DNA from: Phoebastria nigripes
Lineage: Eukaryota; Chordata; Aves; Procellariiformes; Diomedeidae
NCBI GenBank assembly: GCA_035582835.1
Contig: JAYKAV010000778.1
Coordinates: 4,329,973 to 4,393,972 of the forward strand
Direction of reading: 5' to 3'
DNA: 64,000 nt
Numbering within the stretch: the first letter of the stretch is position 1; each line of letters starts with the position of its first letter. Shown here in pieces: positions 11,880 to 23,460 of the stretch. Under the pieces are notes generated by a model, which was not told the origin of the DNA, did no database searches, and worked only from the letters and a program-made list of their open reading frames with translations. The position numbers were made by a program, and so were the translations under genes.

Positions 11880-12490
11880 CTTTGCACACGGGTCTGTCTT
11901 TGGCAGGTATTACCCAATATGCTCAGTAATGACTTGAAGGATGGAATAGAGTGCTCTTATTACTGTTACAGACAGCATGACCAAGATGGTCTGCAAGTAC
12001 ACCACACAACAGGATGATAATCTGAAAGGTTCCTGTCACCCTGGAGAAAAGAGCTGGAAATGTAATTTCGTAAGGACAAATACAAGTTTCTCCGCTATTG
12101 CAGGAAAAACGAACTACGCAAACAGGGAATGACGAGTTAGAGAAGAATNCTGCAGAAAAGGACCTCAAGGTCACAGTGGTCTACCAGAGGGGCCACTGGT
12201 CAATGAGCTCATTCTGGCTGTAATAAAGACAATCGTTGCACTGGCATAAAAATATATCTCCCTGGGGAAGCTATTTTTCTTTGAGAAAAGACTTAATTGG
12301 TGGTGTTCNGTCTGGAATGGGAAAACTGAAGGAAAACAAGGTAACAGTCTTTAAAGAGCAGGGTAAAGGTCTGTTCTGCATGTTCATGACGACTAAAACA
12401 AANAGAAAAAGCGCATAGTTTACTAAGGTTGCTGGAGAGAAAATTCAGGTTAGACATCAAGAAAAGCCTCTTAACAGTAAGGTCAGTCCG
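11880..12490 (+). mobile_element. Old, decayed CR1 fragment (reverse transcriptase part)
   Basis: A broken frame near 11890-11960 contains NDLKDGIEC, close to the FxNDLDDGIEC segment of CR1 reverse transcriptase. Further on come CAGAAAAGGACCTCAAGGTC and TTAGACATCAAGAAAAGCC, which resemble the CR1 downstream coding and 3' portions. Stop codons, indels and low overall identity indicate an old inactive copy. The boundaries are approximate. Three Ns fall inside it, at 12149, 12309 and 12403. Confidence 0.6.
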
Positions 12491-14941
12491 CGTTGCATTT
12501 TGACGGGCAGCTTCCCTCCTCCCAAATCACTGCTAACACCAGGCAGCAAACTGGAAGTGCAAACCAGGAGGGAGATAAGAGATCTCATCACAGCGTAAAA
12601 TGAAGGAACGCTGTTCAGCACGTAATTAGGAAGGTGCAGAAGGGCAGGGGATTGCCAGGCATAAGGACTGAGCTGGCAGCGGGAATTACAAACAGATTGG
12701 TTTCTTTTCGATTGCACTTGTACAGAATAGCANAGAGAAAACTGCAGGTAACAGAGTTGGCTCACTGTTTCAGTTTTCCTTCCCGCTCTGGAAAGCAACA
12801 AAATGGCAACCTATTAGGTATAACTAATAGTAATTTTCACCCGCCTCATCAGTATTTTAATATTGAAGTCTAACGTAGCAGTTTTTTAAATGGTAATACA
12901 TACCATGTGTAAAATCCTTCTAGCGCCGAATACTACACGGATGAATACAAGGATCACACCGACTAATATAAATTTGGGGAATATGAGAATTTTCAAGCCA
13001 GAGTAAATCAATTTGCTTAAAAGCTTTGAAGAATCTTATTTTTTTTAATCAACTCGAGTCCCTAGTTCTGGAACAGGATCAGGACAATAAATCCTGGATT
13101 AGGAGACCATAAACAATACATATATGACTTCATGACCATTTCGTACCAAGAAGTACTAACGCTTTCCCACACAGAGATCCAGAAGAGTGCCCATTATATC
13201 AAGGATATCCTCCTCACGTGCTATAATCATACCTGAAACTACAGCAATCGGGGGTAAGGAAATTCTTGCACATAAAATCAGAGCCTTTTTTTTTTCCCAC
13301 CCTTCAAGCTTTATTTATAGTTTAAAACTACTGTATATATTTTCTTAAAATCTGGCTTATTTTGGAAATTGCAACAGCATGCCAAGGTCTATATGCAAAA
13401 CTGCCCATACCAGACACACTGGAAAAACTTCCCCTGAATTTCTCCCCCTGGCAAGGTCAAGCCCGATTTTTTCCGCTGGCAGGGTGTAGTCTGCCTTCTC
13501 AAGTGAAGAACTGGTTTCAGAGCTTCTAATTGCAGTGTTCCTGACCTCAACGCTTCTGGCTCTTGGCCAGAAAACTCCTATTTTAGGATTCCCAACGTTA
13601 CCACGCTCCTTGGCAGAGCTCTGCCTGGTGGGATTACCTATTAGCCCTGCCGGAGCTCGTCCTTCTCATTTGGCCACTGGACCCCAGGACTTCCATGCCT
13701 CCTCCCATCCTGCGTAGTTTCTATGATGTGTCTGCCTGTCTGTCTCCTATACAGCAAGTTTCTGTCTCTCTCAGCCAGTCCTGCAGTTAAATGGAAATGC
13801 CCGCAACAAAAGCATATCCTTCCCNTCGCTTCCTTTACTTCTGCTAATCTAAAACGCCCTTTCTCAGTTTCTCATCTTTTAGTTTCCAAGAGCTATACGC
13901 CAATCCTTGGCTTCTCTGTTCTGCTTCTAGCGATATTTCAAAGCTCAAGATCCCAGATCTCTGCAAATTGAAGAAAACATGTATTCCCTAGACTTTTGTT
14001 TCACAACCCCAAAGTGTCTTCCACTGAATCCACGACATTCTGGTTAATGATTCTCCATAGATGTATTGCAAAGGAGACNGACCTCTCCACTCCTTGTTTT
14101 AGCATGTGGAATGGGATACAGAGGGTTTATTGGGCCAGGGCGGGGAATCTTTATTTCAATAAATTTTCCTTCGGCTTATGATCCCATACTGTATAAACAC
14201 AGTCCAGAATTGAAGTAAAAATACCGACTGTGGCATATAAATGTGACCTGGAAAAGGAGAAATGCACTTTATTTTGCTTTTTCTGAAAGCCCGGCTGTGC
14301 AATTATGTTACGTCTGTATGTTTAGATTTTGTGCATCATCTGAAAAATAGAAATTAATTTGGTAATGATATATAACATTCATTTTCAAACAATGATTTCA
14401 TCAGAGTATTTGTAGCGAGGACAGAGTACTCGGATTTCATTATCCTTACAAATGTATACTGCAAGATGTTTACTGCTATAATATAAAGTTATAATGAGAA
14501 ATTAACACTAAACAAACAGTATATTTCATACTCCATTCTTGCTACTACATTCACTGATTTACTTGCTAATTTGAGAAAATGAGTAGCTCTCAATGATTCT
14601 TCAAGCTATTAATGCAAATTGGCAAGTCTATATATGACTCAGAATTTGTATCGTTAAATTTTGCCCAAGCCCTAATGAAGAACACAGTTTGAAGAAGCAG
14701 AGGGATTATTAGAGCATTTAGAAAATCATACAAACAGTTATATAGCTCGGTTGAGCTTTATTTTATGGCAGGCTTTCAAGGAACCATGCTCCTTGCATGC
14801 AGTACCAAATGATCAGAAGCACACATCTTCCAAACTCTGATTAGCAGCCAGTGCGTTTGAATGACTAGCCTACCCGTGCTCGTCCGTGGCGATGTGGCCT
14901 TTAGTGTCTATATACCTATAGCATTGACATACCATATATCC

Positions 14942-14997
14942 ATATATCTCTCTCTATAGCCATACTGATAAGGAAAAGAGAGAAGAGAGAGATATAT
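14942..14997. repeat. Perfect 14-bp inverted repeat with 28-base loop
   Basis: ATATATCTCTCTCT at 14942-14955 is the exact reverse complement of AGAGAGAGATATAT at 14984-14997. Both arms are simple-sequence (AT plus CT/GA), so the structure may have arisen from microsatellite copying. Confidence 0.85.
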
Positions 14998-15688
14998 TAT
15001 CCCTTCCCTCAGTTTGCCTCTTTTAAGATGACACATGAGAGTCAGCAACATATCCTGTGATTAAATAGTTAATATAAACCCAGATGAACATATCTATTTT
15101 ATTTTAAAGGCCTCCAGGACCTGTTTAAGACTGTATTAGAAGATCACTGAGATTACCAGGGAAGACGAGACAACTGACATCTAATGCAATTGTTTACATA
15201 CAGCAAATGCTCATTCCTACTTACTCTTCAAGATGTAATTACCAGTCAGGAGGTCAACACAATCAGCGGATTGCCCGACCCAGACCAGTTGCCTCCTCTG
15301 CCTCTCCATCTTACTGCATGGGTTTTTGGTTTGGCGTTTTGGTAGCCTTCTCCCCCCGATTTTGCTTCGCATCAAGGAAACAAAAAAGTTATTTTCTCAA
15401 GGTCACAAGTGAAAACCAAATTAGTTAGGCTTTTTCTGTGACCTTTACTACCATTCTGCAACTGCACTTCTCAAGNAACATTCAGAGAAGATTCTGTGCA
15501 CAAAATACTGCCGATATAAAAGCCCGGTTTCCTTTGGGTCACTCGAGTTTCCTTCATAGGACCCAGCACTTAACGTAACCTAAGAGAAGCCTCTGTGAAA
15601 TTGCTCTACCTTCCTCCCCGTGCCTCCTCCTCTTTCTGCTCGTTAGAATTTAAGCCAGCCCCAAAAAGGAACAGATACTGGCACAAAG

Positions 15689-15721
15689 GATGAGACAAGA
15701 ATGAGACAAGGGTGAGACAAG
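15689..15721 (+). repeat. Three tandem copies of an 11-bp unit
   Basis: Three consecutive units, GATGAGACAAG, AATGAGACAAG and GGTGAGACAAG, share TGAGACAAG and differ only in the first two bases. It is a short minisatellite-like array in the repeat 3-4 intron. Confidence 0.9.
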
Positions 15722-16139
15722 CTTAGATTACTCATGAAACAGCTCGCACAGATTATAAAATCTTCTGATTTATGGTCATCTGTTAATATATCATTTTACG
15801 CAGTAAGATCGTGATCATTTCTGGGGCCTTTAAGTTCAAGAACTGTTTCAGGATTTTTTCTACTCTTCAGAATATTGCTCAACTTCAACAGGAACGGTAA
15901 ATTCCCGATTTAAATCTTTATTCAGCAACATACAATTCATCTCCCTGTTTTCCCCATTTTTCCACAGATATCAGCCTAAACCAGTGACACCTACATCTCA
16001 CCGTAACAATTAAAAGAAGGTAACTCTACCTTCACTCGCTGTTTCCCTTTATCTCCGTCTCCAGTAATCTCCACAGGAGATGAAATGACCACTCCAGCAA
16101 AGGCTATTCTCTCTCGAATAGGAGAACGTTATGCAGGGA

Positions 16140-16407
16140 AGGAAAAGGACCAGAGGCAACGGGCACAAACGGAAACACCGGAGGTTCCCTCTGAGCATCG
16201 GGAAACACTTCTTTACTGTGAGGGTGACCCAGCACTGGCAGAGGTTGCCCAGGGAGGTGGTGGAGTCTCCATCCTTGGAGATGTTCCAAAGCCATCTGGA
16301 CCTGGCCCTGGGCAGCCTGCTCTAGGTGGCCCTGCTTGAGCAGGGGGGAGGGAGAAGATGACCTCCAGAGGTGCCTTCCAACCTCAGCCATTCTGTGATT
16401 CTGTGAA
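16140..16407 (+). mobile_element. CR1 LINE, 5'-truncated 3' end
   Basis: The sequence follows the CR1 3' terminal region closely. It begins AGAGGCAACGGGCACAAAC, continues through GGTTGCCCAGGGAGGT, GGAGTCTCCATCCTTGGAGA and GATGACCTCCAGAGGT, and ends in the tandem ATTCTGTGATTCTGTGA. CR1 is the dominant non-LTR retrotransposon of birds. It typically inserts as short 5'-truncated copies without a poly-A tail. No full reverse transcriptase frame remains. The good match suggests a fairly young copy. It lies antisense to ANK2 inside the repeat 3-4 intron, and it accounts for the short open frames at 16085-16430. Confidence 0.95.
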
Positions 16408-17223
16408 AAATCCTCTAACAATCCAAGCAATTAATTAATTTTAATCAATGAAATATGAGAGTTACAAATAAATGCAACGCTGCAAGCTAAATTGAGAACA
16501 CATCATCTTGATAGAATCAACAATATCACAATTCTGGGAACTTTGTTGTGCATTATGCTCAGAGCATTATTTTCAGCCAGTCTAAAAATAAACTCTTCAT
16601 AAGAGGATTGTATCTTAGCAGGAGAGATTCTCTGCCTAAAAGGGTGAATTAAGGATAGATCAAGGTACCTACTTTAACTTTTAAAAGTCTCTTTTTTTTT
16701 TTGTTAGCTTACATCAAAATCCGGAAGTTTTATATAGCCGTAACTTTATCAATTATTCACATTCCTCTTTCTTTTCCATTAAAGTACATTTCCCATAAAA
16801 CATACATATAATCCGTATTCTTTTCAAGAAAAAAATCTCAGAAATATTTGGACTACTACATCTATATTTATATTCAAGCAAATATGCAATTGTCAAATTT
16901 GTGAAGATATGCCAAAGGGAAATTCACAGCATTTAATTTTAAGTTGCCAAATTTAAGGTGCCTAAGGAGTNTCATTTTGCCATACAGTCAAGGGGAAGTG
17001 GGCTACTCCAAAGAAAGATTGAGAATATTCGAATCAAGAGCCCATCTTGCTCAACCGACAGCTTAAGCAGCACGAAATTGAGAATACAAAGGTGGATAAA
17101 AGGAAACTACCCTTTATTACGTCTATGACTAAAGAGGATTAGAAATAACATGTTTACTATCAGAACTGGAGCTCTAAATATTGATTAACTGCATAATACT
17201 ATATACATTAAAAAAACATTTCA

Positions 17224-17299
17224 GTTTGGGTTTTTTTTGGGGGGGGTGGTTTTTTGTTTGTTTGTTTTTTGTTTTTGTTTTGTTTTGTTTTGTTTTTTT
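17224..17299 (+). repeat. T-rich tract with G interruptions, including GTTT units
   Basis: The tract passes from T(8)G(8) into GTTT and GTTTT units. It is low-complexity DNA that looks like the complement of the A-rich, C-interrupted tracts found elsewhere in the window. Confidence 0.85.
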
Positions 17300-17636
17300 A
17301 AGTAAACAACTGTATTTAAACTGATGTATTTTAGCAGGCTTTCACAAGTTGAAAACAACTAAAACTCCCGGAAAACTACTGCACTTTTTTCTCCAGTGAG
17401 CCAGTAGTGCCTACCAAGCATTCAGATCAATGCTGCCGAGGTGTGACACGTACTACCTGCGTACTGCTTGATTTTATCTTTAAATGCTTTCTCATAAAAA
17501 GATCTATTTGTGTAAAACGTACCATTGCAATGCTCAGAAGATAGTTTGATATTTATCTGTACGATCTCCTTGGGACCCTAGCAGGGAGTTTGATTCTACT
17601 TCAACCATAAGGAGGAGCGCTGAACCACCACCAGTG

Positions 17637-17680
17637 AAAAAAAAAAAAAAAACCAAAAAAAAACAAAAAAACACCAAAAC
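17637..17680 (+). repeat. A-rich tract with C interruptions
   Basis: A run of about 16 A is followed by CCAAAAAAAAACAAAAAAAC and ACCAAAACC. It is low-complexity DNA, and nearly all interruptions are C. Confidence 0.85.
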
Positions 17681-20600
17681 CAGATAATGCCTTTGCGAAA
17701 CATAATTCAAGATTCTTTCCTTTTTCTGAGAGAAGCGATTTGCTCCAGCTTCACATCTGGCTCAGCCTCGAGAGACTGAGGACGAAAGCGCGCTCTGTTC
17801 CCCTCCTGTCCTCCTGCCCCTCCGCCTGCACTGTTGGGGTGCCGACAGCACCTTCATGGAAAGGAATTTTGTTTTGCCCTCTATCCACATTATGACAAAG
17901 AGAGATGCAGTAAAAGCATCTTTTGGATACATCAACAACCAGCTAAATTAAATACTGTGGATTTCTGGGATTGATGAAAGCACCTTATGTTTTCTGACCA
18001 GATTCTTTCCTCCATGTTTCAAAATGAGCAGCACATTAGTATATATTCATTTTCCTGGGGTATCATTTCCCTTTATAACAACGCTGGAAAGTGCTAGTAA
18101 AAAGGATGACCCACAGATTAGATGTAAGCATTTGTGAGCATAGAATTATTCGATGTAAAGCGGCACATCTGTAAGGGCACAGGAGAGCTACTGGATGCTG
18201 ACCTACTGTAAAATTCCCCACCAAGTGTTAGCTAACCGTTTAGGTGACAATCCTTACATTCCTTACACACAGCAGATGCTGAGGCCCGCAGGGTCCCGTA
18301 GACTGTAAAGATTAAAGCTGAGAAAAGCATTTAGGAAAAAGGCCAGAATTACTGGATTTAGGGAGGCTGGTGATTCTACTTTATTGGGCCAAACAGTTAA
18401 ACAAACAAAACAATGAAAGAGTAGGTACTGGTTTGAGATGACAGATCATAAAACTAATTTGTAATAAACAAATTTAAAAAATATAGTGACACAGAAGCCT
18501 ACACTGAAAATAGTACCACCCCCTCAGCTGTCTCACTAACTCCCAAGTAATATAAATAGTGTTTTCCACTCTATACTTACACCGCTGCAATAATTATAAA
18601 GCCCACNGATAAATGATGCTGTCTGGGTTTGTGATGAGCTTGGTAAGTTCATTCACGAGAGATCACACGGAACTCCGACTGCAGCACCACGGATATGACA
18701 CCTGTTGCCTCACCGTTACAAGAACCCCTCTTCTTGGGAAGGGTATTTTACTGTAAGTCACTCCCTAGCTCAGATGCCAAATTTAAAGAGCACAAACATT
18801 CTATTTTAGCAGCCTCAGATATCACCATTTTCTCCGCAAGAACAGCAAAGCAACAACAAAGCCTAAAACACAGCCAGGCAGAAATCAAGATGTTCTGTGC
18901 CTTGGAAATGTCATTTTTACAAAGAGGGAGCCTGTAACAGAAACTGAGCTGATGGAGAATAATGGGAAGAGAATAGATTAGTCATGCACAAGAAGACATA
19001 ACCTTGATACTGGGCATGGGCTAAGGGCCCCAAAGCTTAGCCGGGGCAGAGCCTCGCGTTTGAATTCCGGGCAGTCGTCCAAAACAGCATTTGGGGTTTG
19101 CCTTCCAAGCATGGTAAAGGAAAAGCAGTACTGAAAACGACAAGTTATTTTATGTATATGGTTGAGGGCTGGAAGGAAGACAATATTACACTAAAATTAT
19201 AAATAAAAAGTTTGTATTTATTTGGTTGTGACTCAGTTATCTCCACGCTCTCATAAATATAAGCAGATAACATTCCCACTGCCTGGTTCTTATCGTCGCA
19301 GATTGCGTCACTACAGCAGGGCGAGACGTGGCACGTTGGTCGGTGAGCCCTCACCCTGCCAGCTGGTCTGTTGGTTTACTGCAGGCTCCTAAAGTTTATG
19401 CACTGTAAGAATAAATATTAGAGGCCACGTAGCACATTATTAGCTGAAAAAACCCACTATTTTTTTAAATTAGAATCTTTCAACCTGGACCACTGGTCCC
19501 TTTATAGCACTTTAACAGAGACTGCAAGTTAACAAAATAGAGTAAGGCCTAGGTTGTAAATATTTTCAGTTTGTTTTCAGTCCTTGTTGGTTGAGATCCT
19601 GACACATTCAGTTATTTTATGGCTGCAGCTGGGATCCCAGAGACAGACATCAAACTGGCTCAGTACCCTCCTTTGTTCTTTAAGAGCTCCTGATCCTCAG
19701 AGCAGCTTCTGAGAGAAAGCCAACCAGCCCCACATCTCCATACCACCACCCTGCAGCTTCTGCAGGTGACACCATGAACCGGGCATCCTCATAGGGTTAT
19801 TTTTCCTTTAACTGTATGAATTATTTGGGGAAACGGGGAAGTCCCACATGAATGCGCTGATATTAATAATCGTTATCTTATGTTCACGCTCTGTTGTCCT
19901 GTAATTCTGTGTCGATCTGTAAGCACCGCTTCAGTCTCGCGTGCACAGGCATCCCGCTCAACTCCATGGTTGCCTGAGATCGTACTTCAAGATCAGGAAT
20001 AAGGATTGTTTATCATTAACTGATAATCACTGGAAGAGACAGGCAGCTGAAACTTGAACTAGTTTAAGGCAGGATGAATAAATAGATCTGTTCTTTCATT
20101 GTTCTTAATGTATTACTTTTGTTTACATCTCTCAAAATCCATGTAATCCTCCAGAAGGCATTTCTTCCTTTTTTTTTCTTCCCCTCCAGTGAAGAGATAA
20201 TGGGCCTGATCCTTAATTACATTAGCAACGATGAACTGCAGCTAAATGACTCCTCTTGATATACAGCAGCTAAAAATGCAGCTCTCTAAATATACTGATA
20301 GAAAAGCAGAAAGCCCAGTTGGTGGAATTAAAACCTTTTGTCATAATGGAGTAGCAAATACTCTGCAAAATACGCTCCATTCTGAAGGTAAGATTATCTC
20401 TACAAACCACAGGGAGAGCAATCTCTGGTACAGCAAATCCTAGGGCATCCTGAGAGAGACAAGCTGATCGCTTCTCTGAGAATCACATAAATCCTCCCTT
20501 TGCTTTTGCGGTAACACTGAACGTGGACATTCAAGAAGCTCTCCTATCGCTCATTCTTGGGAAAGCATGTCGAGGCTGGAAATTTTGTGCTACTCTAAGG

Positions 20601-21635
20601 ATTGCTTCAATCTGATGAACAGTCCAGTTAAGAATACTCCAGCAGTCACGACAGCATCTCCTATGTGCTGAAACAAGAAGTGGTAACCATAATGGGGGCA
20701 AATTTAAACAAAAATATGTCTTGGCTAATGTGTTTGCAATGAGCTTAGAGAAGGATATAGAGGAAAGGAAACCAGAGGGCTTTTAAANAACAAGATCAGC
20801 TTGGGGGAGGACTGATTTATCTAATCCTTGCTTTCTGTATCTGGGTCACTTTAAATAATCTGATGATTAAAAGGCAGCTCCTCCTTTTGTGAGGGCCCCT
20901 AGACGAAGCAGCGGTCAAAGCCCAACCTTAGCAGCTAACAGGGAACACGTTCTGTTCTAAACTCCATTGCAGAAATTTTAAAATTTAAGGGAATCATTTC
21001 TTTCTTAGGTGACTCCAGGAACTGATAGTTCCCTTACAGTTACCAAACAGGAGCGAACTATATTTCCTCATTTTGTCTTGTTCTTTTCAGCTCTTTGTAC
21101 CTCAATCCCTTGACATTTGTCAAATCGCCTCATCCTAGGAGGTGCAACTCTTCGCACGAGGCTAACTTTTTTTGACCTTGTTTGGAAGGGAGGAAGGTCA
21201 GGACGGATCCATTCCGTAAGGTCAGAGCAGCTCAGCATCACTGCCGCAGGGGACAGTCTACAGGTAGACTCAGTTATGATGATTATTGCAGTAGGGGTAT
21301 CGTCACATTTGGCAGGCTAATATTCCAGTTATCAGACGTCTCTGATGCCTATACGTGAGTCAGATGATACAATCTGACTTTAAGAGAAAGCAATAAAGAC
21401 AAACGGTCATTTATCAAAGGGAAGGGTTGGACTGACTAGATCTGGTGATGTTTCTTCCACCTGGGAAAAAGAGATCCAGAATTGGCATAAGAATCCCTGA
21501 TACGTCGCAAAAGTAGACACTCANTGAAGATTACAAAAAAGAATGACTGTTCTCATGCACGAGCAACAGCTCAGAATAGGGTTGGAGTAAAGAAGTGACC
21601 CAGCTGTGAAAGGAGGATACCTGGGCTCAGTGAAA

Positions 21636-21652
21636 GGGGGGGTGGGGGTGGG
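21636..21652 (+). other. G-run cluster, weak G-quadruplex candidate
   Basis: G(7)TG(5)TG(3) forms closely spaced G runs. The seven-G run can supply two of the four tracts needed. A C(8) run lies at 21714-21721, which could pair with it instead. Structure formation is inferred only. Confidence 0.4.
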
Positions 21653-23417
21653 AGAGCGAGCGGTAAGTGGCCAATGCCGCTTCCACGGCTCTGTATAATG
21701 AAACGTTTCAATGCCCCCCCCAAGGACTTTTTCTGAATTCCCCACTGCAATTCAGAAGTACCTAGAGGATCACCCACACAAGTGAATACATATTGCAAAA
21801 GATTACATCATTCCATGGGATGACCTTGTTCTGCTCGGCAAGGAAATGTAATCAAAGCTCAAAGGAATAGCCTGGACCCACCCCAGGAGATCTGTTACCC
21901 ACTTTACATTATAGTTTGTACCATCCAGTCCCCAAACGAGATTTTATATTTATCAATGACTGCAGCTTGGTCAGATCTATACGTGACCAAAAATCACGGT
22001 CAAATCAAGAAAAGAAATTGCAGAAATCGATTTTTTTACTTGATGACGCGTATCTAGATCTGCTCACTGAACTATGAGCAGAGTCAAATAAGTGACGGTT
22101 TTATAGATACTCATTATATAAATGTATTTTCTCCGGCAATACTTGTAGCAAAAGGCGATTCTAGTTGAGGCAAACAATTGCACGCTTGTCAAATTCTAAG
22201 TGGAGGTATGCCAAAAAGGACCAGCAACTTCTAGATCTCTCTGGCCATTTCTGGGTTTGCCCTCATTTCAGCATTTGCCTGAAAGATACTGAAGGAAGAT
22301 GTCAGCTCTCAAACGATACGCATGCAGGTGAAAGTGGAGTCATTCAATTAGTAATCACTGTGCAATTAGGCTTTGTATCAAAATAGAAATTGCTTCTCTA
22401 AAAATAGCAGCGATGACGTATTAGCTCAACAGACTTTTTAAAAGAGGCAGATGAACAAAATAGCAGCTCTGAAGGCCAACATGAAACTGAAGGGCAAAGC
22501 AATCTAATCGAAAAACAAAATCCATAAAATCAAAGTCCTGAACGCTTAACGGTCTCAGATAGCACAGATGGGGTTTGTAATCTCGGTGGTTACAATGTTT
22601 TTAATAGCATTTTCTGAGATAATTCTGTTATTTCGTTGTTGCAAGGAACTGGGAAATCAGTGTGGAGTTTCAGATGTCACTGGTGGTAAGTTTTGATAGA
22701 GGCCAGTGTTTTTATGCAATTTAATGGAGAAAAGGAAAGGAAAAACAATAAATTGTACAAGCTGGAGTTGAGAAAACTCTTTTATCTATCAGTTTATCAT
22801 CAGTGAAGAAATTTTGTCACTACGGCAAATTGTCGTCACTGGAAATGAGAACGACCTTGACAGATACCGAGTTCTTTAAAGAGGAAGTTATGGAGCAACC
22901 TGAGTAACTTCACTGGCATTAAATCACTACCAACAAATGGCATTTAGCAGGGGCCTAAAAAAAATAAAGTGTGAAATAACAGAGATACCAAGGAGAGGAT
23001 GTAATATACCCTCAATACCAACAACTGTTCATAAAAGATTTAAGAGCGACAATAACGCATCTATTTTTAAAAATGGAATTGAGAGAAAATGTAAGAAAGA
23101 GAAACTGAGCGTTTCAGTCATAATTTCTCACTTTTTTATTCAAATTTACCTTTAATTTCTGTGTTTGTTCACTTCTGACTTTCTCAATTAAGCTCCTTCC
23201 TGATATGACTTTTTTCTCTCCACCTTTTCATCAATGACGCATTTCCTGACAAAAAACCTGAGTATTCAAGCATATTCTGTTCACTCATTCTCTTTTCCTT
23301 TTTCTATATAACTTCATATTTTTCTTTTTTGACCAGCTGTAGTTAGGTATGCTTGAATCTTTCTTGATCTTTTATCATAAATCAAGTGTCTATTCTTTAT
23401 TAATTTTGAAGTTTCTG

Positions 23418-23460
23418 TTTTTCTTCTCTTTTTTTTTTTTTTTTCTTTATTTATTTTCTA
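23418..23460 (+). repeat. T-rich low-complexity tract
   Basis: A T run followed by CTTTATTTATTTTC in the repeat 3-4 intron. No element is recognised. Confidence 0.8.

Noticed and set aside
16085..16430. Overlapping open frames on both strands
   Set aside because: They fall inside the CR1 3' end, which is non-coding or relic sequence.
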